Below are positions 9,146 to 17,434 of a DNA stretch of 64,000 nucleotides, piece after piece; position 1 is the first letter of the stretch, and every line of letters begins with the position of its first letter. Made by a program: the position numbers and the translations under genes. Origin of the DNA: Psychrobacter luti (GTDB taxonomy: Bacteria; Pseudomonadota; Gammaproteobacteria; Pseudomonadales; Moraxellaceae). A model generated the notes under the pieces. That model did not search any database. It saw only the letters and a list, made by a program, of their open reading frames with translations, and had not been told where the DNA came from. The stretch covers positions 124,001-188,000 of the forward strand of contig NZ_JACHXL010000002.1 in the NCBI RefSeq assembly GCF_014192115.1, read 5' to 3'.

Positions 9146-10386
9146 TGAGCGCTTTATTCTCTAAATTATCATCGTCTAATTCATCAAAGCCGAATTCGCC
9201 AAAAGCCAAACTGAAACTTGCGCCAAAACCGACCAATTTAAAAGTGCTGAGCCGTTACGTTAAACTAAACGCTTTACTTGCCATCATCGGCGCGGTCATA
9301 GGTTTGTGGGCATTGCAGTTGGTGTTCTCTTATTTGTCTGAGTTAGATTCGCTAGATGATAACTATACGATGGGCGAGGCGATTAAATATATCTTTTATC
9401 GCTCGCCGTACTTCTTAGAGCAGTTTATCCCAACGGGCGCATTACTTGGTGCTGTGGTTGGTTTAGGTTTACTTGCCAATAAAAGCGAGCTGGTCGTCAT
9501 GCGCGCTGCTGGCGTCAGTGTTTATCGTATCGTCGGCTGGGTGTTGCAGCCTGCTATGATTTTTGTGCTATTGGCATTGGTGATTAATCAGTTTGTATTG
9601 CCGCATTCGAATCAATTGGCGCAAGAGATTAACGATCAAGACAACAGTTCGCTTGTCACCTCGGTACGCGGTTATTGGACGGTACAACCACGCTTTGAGA
9701 GTGCAACAGACGGTAGTGCCAAGCCCGATGGCAGTGATATTTTGTATATTGATTATGCCGATGTGCAAGGAAATATTGGTGAGGTCAAACGCTGGCATTT
9801 AGATAATAATGGCAACTTGCAAACCGCCATTCATGCTGAGGGTGGCAAATATATCGGTCGCGAACCAATAGATACCGATAGCAGCAAGCCAAGCGAACAA
9901 TATCGCTACGAGTGGCAGCTGAATAATATGACCAAGCTGATGATTAGTCAGGGCTTTGAGAGTAGCCAAGCTATCGCACCGTCAGATACCTTGAGTTTAC
10001 CTTTTGCGCCTGAGTCAGTGTATTTACTCACTCGTCAGGCAGAGGATTTATCATTGACCCAGTTATACGAGCATCGTCAATTTATGCGCCAACAAGGCAC
10101 GCGCTCGTTAAGTCATGAGCTGGCATTTTGGCAAAAGCTGCTCTCACCGTTATCGATTTTATCGCTGGTGATTGTTGCTTGCTCATTCGTTTTTGGCTCA
10201 TTGCGCACCCATAGCTTGGGCTTGCGTATCGTCGTGGCTTTATTATTTGGCTTGCTATTTAGTTACGTGCAAGACTTGGTTGGCTTTGTTTCGCTTGCGA
10301 CTGGATTTTCGCCATTATTAATGGTGATATTACCCATTATCGCCAGTACGATTTTGGGCGGGTATTTGCTTAAGCGGCAAATGTAA
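9145..10386 (+). CDS. lptG: Lipopolysaccharide export permease LptG
   Basis: This 413-residue second permease of the LPS exporter pairs with LptF. It has the same layout: N-terminal membrane segments, a periplasmic jellyroll at about 160-310, and three C-terminal segments. The motif LVVMRAAGVSVYRI after the second segment is typical of the family. A basic, Ser/Lys-rich extension of about 30 residues precedes the first conserved block. The ATAATG-type overlap with lptF implies translational coupling. The gene ends at a strong terminator. Confidence 0.93.
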   Translation: MSALFSKLSSSNSSKPNSPKAKLKLAPKPTNLKVLSRYVKLNALLAIIGAVIGLWALQLVFSYLSELDSLDDNYTMGEAIKYIFYRSPYFLEQFIPTGALLGAVVGLGLLANKSELVVMRAAGVSVYRIVGWVLQPAMIFVLLALVINQFVLPHSNQLAQEINDQDNSSLVTSVRGYWTVQPRFESATDGSAKPDGSDILYIDYADVQGNIGEVKRWHLDNNGNLQTAIHAEGGKYIGREPIDTDSSKPSEQYRYEWQLNNMTKLMISQGFESSQAIAPSDTLSLPFAPESVYLLTRQAEDLSLTQLYEHRQFMRQQGTRSLSHELAFWQKLLSPLSILSLVIVACSFVFGSLRTHSLGLRIVVALLFGLLFSYVQDLVGFVSLATGFSPLLMVILPIIASTILGGYLLKRQM

Positions 10387-10431
10387 TTCTAAAAATATAA
10401 TTTTAAAATATAGTTCTAAAAACTGCGCAAA

Positions 10432-10471
10432 AAAAATCCCGCTAACACATCATCATGTTAGCGGGATTTTT
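10432..10471. terminator. Bidirectional terminator between lptG and the methyltransferase gene
   Basis: A perfect 16-bp inverted repeat (AAAAATCCCGCTAACA and its complement) encloses an 8-base loop. It has A-runs on the left and T-runs on the right, so it can stop transcripts from both convergent genes. Confidence 0.9.
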
Positions 10472-10499
10472 GTTTGCTCATTTTTTAAGTTGCTTAAGC

Positions 10500-11108
10500 T
10501 TAGTCTTTGGTCGCCATGGTAATGGTATAGGTCTTACCTTGTTTGATCTTTTCACTATTGCCAAATACTTCGGTAAACGAGCGCTTCATAAACTGGCGCA
10601 AGCCATTGATTGTCACCACATAAAAACGCCCGCCTTTACGCATACGCGCATAGGCATCGAGGAAATATAGATAATGTTGCTCTTTGCCTACTTTAGCGGG
10701 CAAGTTCGACATTACAAGGCTAAAGTCCTTATCTTTTGCCACATGATTAAAGCCGTTTGATAAATGCACATCGACATTTTTCAGACCGTTTTTCTCACAA
10801 TTAAGGCGCGCATATTCCACTGCCATAAAGTCTTTATCAATCAACGTATGCAGACCATTCGGACATTCACGCGCCGCTGTCATACCAAGCACGCCATAGC
10901 CACAGCCCAAATCTATAGAATCATCATCCGCTTGAAAATCCACATAATCAAGTAGCATCAAGCTGCCATCATCGAGCTTTTGCGGTGAAAAAATACCCCA
11001 CGTGGTCGAAAAATCAAACGGCTTACCCAACACTTCTTGGCGAAAGTTAATATCTTCACGCCAATGTTGGGCGCTTTTTAGTAGGTCAGTAGGTGGTCTA
11101 TGGCTCAT
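10500..11108 (-). CDS. Class I SAM-dependent methyltransferase (MTS/RsmC-like fold)
   Basis: This 202-residue protein has the SAM-binding motif I, DLGCGYGVLG, and an overall resemblance to the MTS domain of RsmC/RlmG-type rRNA guanine-N2 methyltransferases. The motif IV position reads SNLPAK rather than the NPPY/NPPF typical of N-methyltransferases acting on bases, so substrate and activity are uncertain. It lacks the N-terminal pseudo-domain of RsmC (over 330 residues). It converges on lptG across a shared terminator. Confidence 0.75.
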   Translation of the reverse strand: MSHRPPTDLLKSAQHWREDINFRQEVLGKPFDFSTTWGIFSPQKLDDGSLMLLDYVDFQADDDSIDLGCGYGVLGMTAARECPNGLHTLIDKDFMAVEYARLNCEKNGLKNVDVHLSNGFNHVAKDKDFSLVMSNLPAKVGKEQHYLYFLDAYARMRKGGRFYVVTINGLRQFMKRSFTEVFGNSEKIKQGKTYTITMATKD

Positions 11109-11683
11109 GGGATTCTCAGATATTGGATAAGTAAAAGGGGTGCGCTGCTCAATCGGACAGCGTGCATATCATGACGCACTTTATTGAGGCTATTGTAACG
11201 AGAAAAGGGCAGGTTTGCAGCATCGTATTAATAGAATTGTATGGTGGGAAGTTGTTATTGCAAAAATTGCGATGGGAGCCAATCCTGCTATCCGCTTGTA
11301 TCTGTCTTGACGCCAGCATACGCACTATTGTGTCTAGCGCTGTTTCTATTACCTCGATATGAGGAGGGAAATCGTAAGTGTCTGGGAGAAACTTACCTCG
11401 ACGCAAGAGAAAATCTATGATTTTCTGGAAAACCACAGTACGCAATGCCATCGTCTGCATTAGGATATCGCTACTATCAGGGCTACACTGCATCACAAGG
11501 CGACTATTTTGTGATTGCGAAATTTGAATAATAGTAGAATACGCTAGGCACACCCGATAACCTAATAGTGATAATTATTTTCTATATAAAATATTTTATA
11601 TACCTGCCCATTTGTTTAAGATGTTATTGTTTTAAATTAATTAGTTACTCTGATTAGAGTATATTTAAATAAAGAGGTTTTAT
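11109..11683. other. Intergenic stretch without a supportable gene
   Basis: These 575 bases contain a 134-codon minus-strand frame (11149-11553) and a short plus-strand frame. Neither has a recognisable domain or a good ribosome site. The last 150 bases are very AT-rich and probably hold the promoter of the lipoprotein gene. Confidence 0.5.
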
Positions 11684-12157
11684 ATGATCAATAGTTTAAA
11701 TAAAAAAATACTTATTGCTATATCATTATTTTTCTTATCCTCTTGTAGCTCAGATAATGATTTCACAAGCGAAGATGAAGAACTATCTTCTGATTATATT
11801 ATATCAAATGAAGTGTTGGATTCAGAAGATAGTGAAGATTATTTTGAGAATGCAGAGTTAGTATCATCTGATCCAAGCATAGATGAGAACTATTTTTTGG
11901 AGGATATAAACACTTCTTATCAGTATGAAGACAGAACTGGCACAGTCGGTGACTATACATATAATTATGATGTTAGTGGACAAGATAGCTTTGGAGATGA
12001 GGTAGTAGGGAATATCGATATTAGTGGAAAATATGGAAACGGTACAATAACAGATTCTGAAGGAGATGAAAAAAATATTGATGTCGAATGGACTGACTAC
12101 GGTATATTAGAAGCTACAGACGATTATGGCAATACTTACGAAATGGAAGTTCAATAA
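11684..12157 (+). CDS. Acidic lipoprotein of unknown function
   Basis: This 157-residue protein has a lipoprotein signal peptide with lipobox LSSC (Cys at about 21), so it should be lipid-anchored in the envelope. The mature part is very acidic, full of Asp, Glu and Ser. Its C-terminal half (YEDRTGTVGDYTYNYDVSG onward) is Gly/Asp/Tyr-rich, with short beta-strand-like repeats such as GNIDISGKYGNGTI. I recognise no family. An AGAGG ribosome site lies about 8 bases before the ATG. The gene is clearly more AT-rich than its neighbours, with AT-rich flanks, which suggests recent acquisition or relaxed constraint. Confidence 0.7.
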   Translation: MINSLNKKILIAISLFFLSSCSSDNDFTSEDEELSSDYIISNEVLDSEDSEDYFENAELVSSDPSIDENYFLEDINTSYQYEDRTGTVGDYTYNYDVSGQDSFGDEVVGNIDISGKYGNGTITDSEGDEKNIDVEWTDYGILEATDDYGNTYEMEVQ

Positions 12158-12236
12158 TAGAGTTATAGTAAGGTTTTAATACAGAAAGCAATATAGAAAA
12201 ACTTAAGATTCTAAGCGTTGAATTAATTGGTTGCTA

Positions 12237-12273
12237 CTTTTAAGATAAATTTATCTATGATTTATCTTAAAAG
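12237..12273. repeat. Perfect 14-bp inverted repeat downstream of the lipoprotein gene
   Basis: CTTTTAAGATAAAT (12237-12250) and its exact complement (12260-12273) flank a 9-base loop. The stem is almost pure A/T and no T-run follows, so it is a poor intrinsic terminator but could protect an mRNA 3' end. Confidence 0.55.
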
Positions 12274-12300
12274 ATGCCTCCTAATTTCTTTTGTTGGTTA

Positions 12301-12318
12301 ATTGTCCTATAGGACAAT
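12301..12318. promoter_or_regulatory. 18-bp perfect palindrome, possible operator
   Basis: ATTGTCCTATAGGACAAT is an uninterrupted palindrome in the gap between the lipoprotein gene and the DUF3817 gene. Its symmetry and size fit a dimeric regulator site, but it lies downstream of both flanking genes, so its role is unclear. Confidence 0.35.
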
Positions 12319-12433
12319 TCGCTACATTCAGTTACTGCAATTTCGATGATGTTATACGAGTACAAATCTACGTCATTAATAAATCACTATCCTCAAAAGT
12401 CTAAGCGTAACCGATACCGAAAAGCTTTTAATC

Positions 12434-12772
12434 CTATTTTCTCAAACGCTTTTTTAATAAATGATCAAAGATGAACGGACCAAACGGTAAAAACGAGCCA
12501 AGCACACCTGCAGGCATTGCCCACAGTGGCATTTTTATTTTGCTAGTTGCAATCAACAGCATTAAAATATAGGCGATAAACAATGCCCCATGTGCCATAC
12601 CGATATATTTCACTGCCTCAGGAATACCCAGCATATATTTTAGGGGCATGGCGATACCAAGTAATAATAAAAAAGACGTGCCTTCCAAGTAACCCATGAT
12701 GGTCAGATTTTTGAGGGCAGAATTTTGCCCTTTTGTTAGGGTAGGCAAAGTAGATGGCTGAGCTTGCAACAC
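12434..12772 (-). CDS. DUF3817-family integral membrane protein
   Basis: This 112-residue protein has three hydrophobic segments and the family pattern YLEGTSFLLLLGIAMPLKY followed by GMAHGALFIAYI. The DUF3817 family is widespread in bacteria and has no established function; it is expected in the inner membrane. The start codon is GTG (12772), supported by AAAGGG seven bases upstream. It lies 44 bases downstream of xerD on the same strand and may be read through from it. Confidence 0.85.
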   Translation of the reverse strand: MLQAQPSTLPTLTKGQNSALKNLTIMGYLEGTSFLLLLGIAMPLKYMLGIPEAVKYIGMAHGALFIAYILMLLIATSKIKMPLWAMPAGVLGSFLPFGPFIFDHLLKKRLRK

Positions 12773-12816
12773 GTTATATCCCTTTTACAATCATCAATAA
12801 ATCTTTAATTTCAATT

Positions 12817-13755
12817 CTAACCGCGCGGATGATGCTCGGCATGCAGCTTCTGCAATCTCGCCGTCGCCACATGGGTATAAATCTGCGTGGTTGATAAATC
12901 ACTGTGCCCCAGTAATAACTGCACGCTACGCAAGTCCGCGCCATGATTTAATAAATGCGTAGCAAAGGCGTGACGTAAGGTATGCGGCGATAATTCTTTA
13001 TCAATACTGGCGATTTTGGCGTATTTCTTTAATAGATACCAAAAGTTCTGCCGTGTCATATAACCACCTTGCGCGGTCAAGAACACCGCTTGGCAATTAC
13101 CAGACTTCAAATGCGCAATCAAATCGCCACGAGCATGCGTTAGATAATCTTCCAATGCCTCTGCTGCATATTCACCTAGCGGCACCAGTCGGGTTTTATT
13201 CCCTTTCCCCGTAATTTGTAACCAGCCAGAATTTAGATTGACTTGTTCTAGTGATAGATTAATCAACTCGCTAACCCGTAGACCACAAGCATATAACACT
13301 TCCAACATGGCTTTATCACGTAGACCGAGTGTGGTGCTGCTATCAGGTGCCGCCAATAGGTTATCGACATCTGCCTCGCTCAAATCCTTTGGCAGTGGAC
13401 GACCTAATTTGGGGCTTTTGATACGCTCACAAGGATTGTCCTCGCGCAGATTACTGGCAATCATCCATAGATAAAACTGGCGCAAGCTTGAGAGCATACG
13501 TGCTTGCGTGCGCGGCGTTTTGCCGTCTTGGGTAAGCGTTGATAAGCAGTGCAGCACGTCATCAGGCTGCCACTTCGTCAGCGCAATAGGATTGGTCAAC
13601 TCGCAAGAACGTAAATCGCGGACATAAGCATTACGCGTCCGCGTTGCAAGTCCGCGGGCAAGCATCGCTTGACGAAACTCAGTGATATAAGTTGGCTCGT
13701 CATCAACGGCTAGCGCTTTAGGTTGGCGCTGTTGCACAGCACGGTCGCGGCTCAT
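12817..13755 (-). CDS. xerD: Site-specific tyrosine recombinase XerD
   Basis: This 312-residue tyrosine recombinase has an N-terminal SAM-like core-binding domain (about 22-110) and a C-terminal catalytic domain with Arg160, Lys184, His258, Arg261, His284 and the nucleophile Tyr293. The C-terminal block, from SPHTLRHAFATHLLNHGADLR to the terminal HHPRG, matches XerD more closely than XerC. With XerC it resolves chromosome dimers at dif under FtsK control. No dif-like site was noticed in the window. Confidence 0.93.
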   Translation of the reverse strand: MSRDRAVQQRQPKALAVDDEPTYITEFRQAMLARGLATRTRNAYVRDLRSCELTNPIALTKWQPDDVLHCLSTLTQDGKTPRTQARMLSSLRQFYLWMIASNLREDNPCERIKSPKLGRPLPKDLSEADVDNLLAAPDSSTTLGLRDKAMLEVLYACGLRVSELINLSLEQVNLNSGWLQITGKGNKTRLVPLGEYAAEALEDYLTHARGDLIAHLKSGNCQAVFLTAQGGYMTRQNFWYLLKKYAKIASIDKELSPHTLRHAFATHLLNHGADLRSVQLLLGHSDLSTTQIYTHVATARLQKLHAEHHPRG

Positions 13756-13793
13756 AATTTGATACTCAATGATTAATTATCAATTATTAAAGT

Positions 13794-15014
13794 TTAGGCA
13801 GCTTCTAAGCACCATAAAGAAGTAACCTCGCTACTCCTCGCCACAAATAGAGGATCGGTATTATCTTGACTGCGACCATGCTTAGGTTTGGTATCGAAGC
13901 GGTATTTCACTTTTAGACCACTATCTGCAAACCAGCCTAATAATTCCTCACGAGTGCGTAATTGTAAATGCTCAGCCAAATCCGACAGAATCAACCAGAC
14001 TTCTCCTTGCTTAGCTAAATGAGATTTCGCGCCTTGCAAAAATCCACGCAGCATTGTGCTATTGGTATCGTAAACGGCGTACTCTAACGGCGAGCTTGGC
14101 TTAGCAGGTAGCCAAGGCGGATTACAGACAATTAAATTGGCGAGTGGCGCATCAGTCGGATAAAGGTCTGCTTGCTGTAACTGCACGTTAGGTAGTTGTA
14201 GGCGCGTAAAGTTTTCGCTGGCGCAGGCCAAAGCACGCGGATTTAAGTCGGTTGCAATTACCTGATTTACACCGCGCTGCGCTAAGATAATTGCCAGCAA
14301 GCCAGTGCCCGTACCAATATCATAGGCGACATCATGAACCGCTGGTAGCGGTGCATCAAGTAACAGTTGTACATACTCATGGCGAGTTGGCGCAAAAACG
14401 CCATAATGTGGGAAAATCGATACACCTAAGCTGTCAATCGGTACGCCTTTTTCGCGCCACTGCGCTGCGCCTAATGCGCCTTGCAGATCACGAAACGATA
14501 GCACACACGATTCATCTATCGACTTATCCAACTGACCAAAAGCTGCTGTACAGGCGGCACTGACATCAGGGGCACGACGTAATTGGCTGACATAATTGGC
14601 ATCAAGCTCTAGTAGCAAACGGCTTAATATGCGTGCACGCTGGGCTTGGATTTGGCGTTGTTGATGAAATAAATTAGGTATGCCTAAGGATTCAGTTATG
14701 GATGCAGAAGATTCAGCAGACTTATTAGCCGCTTTCTTCATTTTGCGCTGCTCAGCGCGCTCATTAGTACGTTCGATACGTCGCTTAAGTGCTTGTAGTA
14801 ATTGCCGTGCATTATGAAAATCGCCGCGCCACAATAGTGATGTGCCTTCGCAAGCCAAGCGGTAAGCATCATCCGCGGTTGTTTTGTCATCGACCAATAC
14901 AATACGCGCAGGCGGCACATGATTGCTTTCTGATAACCAAAGTGCTTGATGTAAAGTTTCGTTTCCGTCTTTGTTTTCGAGCCACTGCACATAATGCTTT
15001 TGGATTGCTAACAC
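13794..15014 (-). CDS. Class I SAM-dependent methyltransferase with N-terminal extension
   Basis: The protein is 406 residues from a GTG at 15014, chosen because AAAGGT lies about 7 bases upstream; an upstream frame to 15059 lacks support. The C-terminal half carries the SAM motif DIGTGTGLLAIILA and motif IV NPPW (VCNPPWLP), typical of N-methyltransferases such as PrmC- or RlmG-like enzymes acting on protein amides or nucleic-acid bases. The N-terminal 200 residues are helical, with a Lys/Arg/Ala-rich stretch around 95-120, and are not recognised. The substrate is unknown. It lies upstream of xerD on the same strand. Confidence 0.8.
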   Translation of the reverse strand: MLAIQKHYVQWLENKDGNETLHQALWLSESNHVPPARIVLVDDKTTADDAYRLACEGTSLLWRGDFHNARQLLQALKRRIERTNERAEQRKMKKAANKSAESSASITESLGIPNLFHQQRQIQAQRARILSRLLLELDANYVSQLRRAPDVSAACTAAFGQLDKSIDESCVLSFRDLQGALGAAQWREKGVPIDSLGVSIFPHYGVFAPTRHEYVQLLLDAPLPAVHDVAYDIGTGTGLLAIILAQRGVNQVIATDLNPRALACASENFTRLQLPNVQLQQADLYPTDAPLANLIVCNPPWLPAKPSSPLEYAVYDTNSTMLRGFLQGAKSHLAKQGEVWLILSDLAEHLQLRTREELLGWFADSGLKVKYRFDTKPKHGRSQDNTDPLFVARSSEVTSLWCLEAA

Positions 15015-15154
15015 GCTATCTACCTTTAATTTGTGAATGATATGTTTCGTACAAAGCAAAGATATCTTGATGCTATTAGTGCTATTACTTTATTAATGTA
15101 ATGAAGTTCTTAGTGCTCTTAGGTTACTAATGCTCTAGGGTCAATCAAATGCAT

Positions 15155-15481
15155 TTAAGCATTCTTTTTCTTGACCAAATAACGATAAAGCGTGGCGCTG
15201 GTTGGCGCGTTATCATCGCCAGCGACTCTTATTTCATCCGGATCGATATTCAAATTCACATTTTCAGCAAGCGTTTCTTGCTGTACAAGCTCATGCCCCA
15301 AATGACGGCAAAAATTAGGAATATCGCGAGTTGTCGCAGGGTCAGTGGCGAGTATCTCAATCACTTCACCAGCATCGGCTTTACGAATGGTTCGATGCAA
15401 CATCATGACCGGCTCAGGACAAATGAGCCCTTGGGTATCTAGATGATGTTGAATCGTGATATTAGATGTTGAAGTTGTCAT
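15155..15481 (-). CDS. tusA: TusA-family sulfurtransferase
   Basis: This 108-residue protein has the signature [15 protein letters not shown] with the active Cys21. TusA proteins carry persulfide sulfur from a cysteine desulfurase toward tRNA 2-thiouridine and other acceptors. It is longer than the typical 81 residues because of a short N-terminal tail and an acidic insertion (about 76-95, [13 protein letters not shown]) before the final strand. Its role in tRNA thiolation is inferred from the family. Confidence 0.87.
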   Translation of the reverse strand: MTTSTSNITIQHHLDTQGLICPEPVMMLHRTIRKADAGEVIEILATDPATTRDIPNFCRHLGHELVQQETLAENVNLNIDPDEIRVAGDDNAPTSATLYRYLVKKKNA

Positions 15482-15557
15482 AGTCGTGGTTTTGAATCAA
15501 TAAAGTAAGGTTAAGGTTTTTTGCTATTTATAAAGGGCTGTATAGAATACATCTGCT

Positions 15558-16037
15558 TTATGCTTCCTCAACGATTTCAGTGTCTTCTTCAGTTTCTAAA
15601 AAGTTAAAAAAGCGCTTAAAGCTCACCTTAAATAAAAATGCCACCCCAAGCCAGCAGGATAGTCCCAACCAAGCAGTATCGGCAAATAATAGCCCACCAA
15701 CCAATATTATAGTCGATACACCAATACTCATGGCAATCATCGATGGCTGATTTAAGCGATAACGGTAAATAACCAATGCATCATAGATAGTAATAGGAAT
15801 CGTGAGCGCCACTAAAGCGTATGGCAGGTTATAGAAGAGTTGATAAAGCAGCTGATTGTCATGAAATGCTTTGATACTGGCAATGGTGCCAAAGACCATA
15901 AAGGCGAGAATAGCGGCATAAATAAGATAAATCGCTATTTGATTTACTCGCTGAGCGCCTTTGATACGCTCAATCGCTAGTGGCGCAAAGCCATGTTGCG
16001 ACTTATTTTGCAAAGATTGGTCTGAAACAGTGGTCAT
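15558..16037 (-). CDS. Hypothetical four-helix inner-membrane protein
   Basis: This 159-residue protein has four clear hydrophobic segments (about 31-53, 66-86, 97-120 and 120-137), a hydrophilic N-terminus and an acidic tail (ETEEDTEIVEEA). I recognise no domain or motif. It sits between ruvX and tusA on the same strand, with gaps of 70-80 bases. Confidence 0.7.
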   Translation of the reverse strand: MTTVSDQSLQNKSQHGFAPLAIERIKGAQRVNQIAIYLIYAAILAFMVFGTIASIKAFHDNQLLYQLFYNLPYALVALTIPITIYDALVIYRYRLNQPSMIAMSIGVSTIILVGGLLFADTAWLGLSCWLGVAFLFKVSFKRFFNFLETEEDTEIVEEA

Positions 16038-16111
16038 ATTAATCAGTCATTTATTCGTTTAGATGATATAGCAAAGAGGCGCGGTATGTTAGCAATGGAT
16101 TTACTGCACTA

Positions 16112-16624
16112 TTAATCCGCTTTAATCGCGTCGATGGCGATACTGCTACTGGGATCAGCAAAGTAAGTCGACATCAGAATACAGGCAGAGATATCATCAA
16201 TCGGGTCGCGCTCGTTTTTAATCCAACCATTTTCCCAGGCGATTCCCCGTGCAGCCACCGAGGTCAGGCGCTCATCGCAAAGGCTCACCACCACTGGCAG
16301 ATGCTGCTCCATAATTCTATGTGCTAAGCGGCGGGCAAATTTGTGCGCCCGCTTGGACAGCATCGAGCTGCTACCATCCATATTGAGCGGCAATCCGACC
16401 ACCACTTTTGCCACGCCCCAAACCTTGATAATACCGAGCAGATTATCCCAATCAGGCTGACCGTTATTCATCGCCAAGATATCAAAGGCACGCGCAGTTT
16501 CGGTAATGGTATTACCTAATGCCATACCCATCTTTTTGACACCATAATCGAGTGCCAAAATAAGATGCGGTTTAATCGTTGGTTCGACAGCTGTCGTATC
16601 TGTTATAAGCGTGCTATCTACCAT
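16112..16624 (-). CDS. ruvX: Putative pre-16S rRNA nuclease / Holliday-junction resolvase-like RuvX (YqgF)
   Basis: This 170-residue protein has the RNase H-like fold of the YqgF family. The acidic residues are visible in LALDYGVKKMGMALG (Asp26), VVGLPLNMDGS, LCDERLTS and the C-terminal DDISACILM. YqgF processes the 5' end of 16S rRNA in E. coli and resembles RuvC. It is 72 bases downstream of yqgE on the same strand, the conserved yqgE-yqgF pair. A 20-residue N-terminal extension precedes the core. Confidence 0.92.
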   Translation of the reverse strand: MVDSTLITDTTAVEPTIKPHLILALDYGVKKMGMALGNTITETARAFDILAMNNGQPDWDNLLGIIKVWGVAKVVVGLPLNMDGSSSMLSKRAHKFARRLAHRIMEQHLPVVVSLCDERLTSVAARGIAWENGWIKNERDPIDDISACILMSTYFADPSSSIAIDAIKAD

Positions 16625-16696
16625 AATCAGGGGTGTTTCCTATTTCTGTATTCATCAAGCAAATGCTGCTAAGTATATAGCACTCAATATATAACG

Positions 16697-17260
16697 CTAG
16701 GCATGACCAATATCGCTACTTAAATAGTCAAAATTAACGCCAATCTTATCGGCAGCGATTTGCCAACGCTCTTCAAATGGCGTATCAAACAATAAGTTTA
16801 AATCGGCAGGGCAGACGAGCCAGTCGCCGTTATTAAGCTCTTGGTCGAGCTGTTTTTTACCCCAGCTGGCATGACCTAAGCACAGCTGATAATGCCCAAC
16901 ACCTTGACCGGCGGCGATACGTTTTAGAATATCTTGACTGGTAGTAATACAGACGTTCTCTGAGATTGCAAAAGACGATGCCCATTCTGGTTGACCGGTA
17001 TGCAGGACAAAGCCAACTTCTGGATACATAGGACCACCTTCTAGCGCCACATCTTCCATCACTTGCGGATCCGTGACTTCAATGTCTAAATCCTCTAGCA
17101 GTTTGCCCACGCGCGACTGCTCTAATGGGCGATTAACCATAAGACCGAGCGCACCATGTTTATCATGACGACAGATATAAATCAGCGCCTGCTCAAACCG
17201 TGGGTCTGACAGCTCGGGCGCCGCGATTAAGAAATGATGGGTCAAATTGGCTTTAGACAT
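16697..17260 (-). CDS. yqgE: YqgE/AlgH family protein
   Basis: This 187-residue member of the UPF0301 family begins with the conserved [40 protein letters not shown] block and contains [21 protein letters not shown]. Molecular function is unknown; it was named AlgH in Pseudomonas for an effect on alginate production. Its place directly upstream of ruvX is conserved in many gammaproteobacteria. Confidence 0.92.
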   Translation of the reverse strand: MSKANLTHHFLIAAPELSDPRFEQALIYICRHDKHGALGLMVNRPLEQSRVGKLLEDLDIEVTDPQVMEDVALEGGPMYPEVGFVLHTGQPEWASSFAISENVCITTSQDILKRIAAGQGVGHYQLCLGHASWGKKQLDQELNNGDWLVCPADLNLLFDTPFEERWQIAADKIGVNFDYLSSDIGHA

Positions 17261-17434
17261 AGCAAAAAACGCAACCTAATATGAATGGTAAAATAATAGA
17301 GATGACATACCACTATATGGCGATACTGAGTAAAAAATCAACCAAAGCAAATATTTAGCGCTTATTTGATAAGAGCGCTATAGTGTTGCTAGTCATTTAA
17401 TGCCAGACATTCGATAACAATCATTCAATCACCT

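Noticed and set aside
11149..11553. 134-codon minus-strand frame upstream of the methyltransferase gene
   Set aside because: No recognisable domain and no convincing ribosome site. It could be a decayed gene, but nothing supports calling it.
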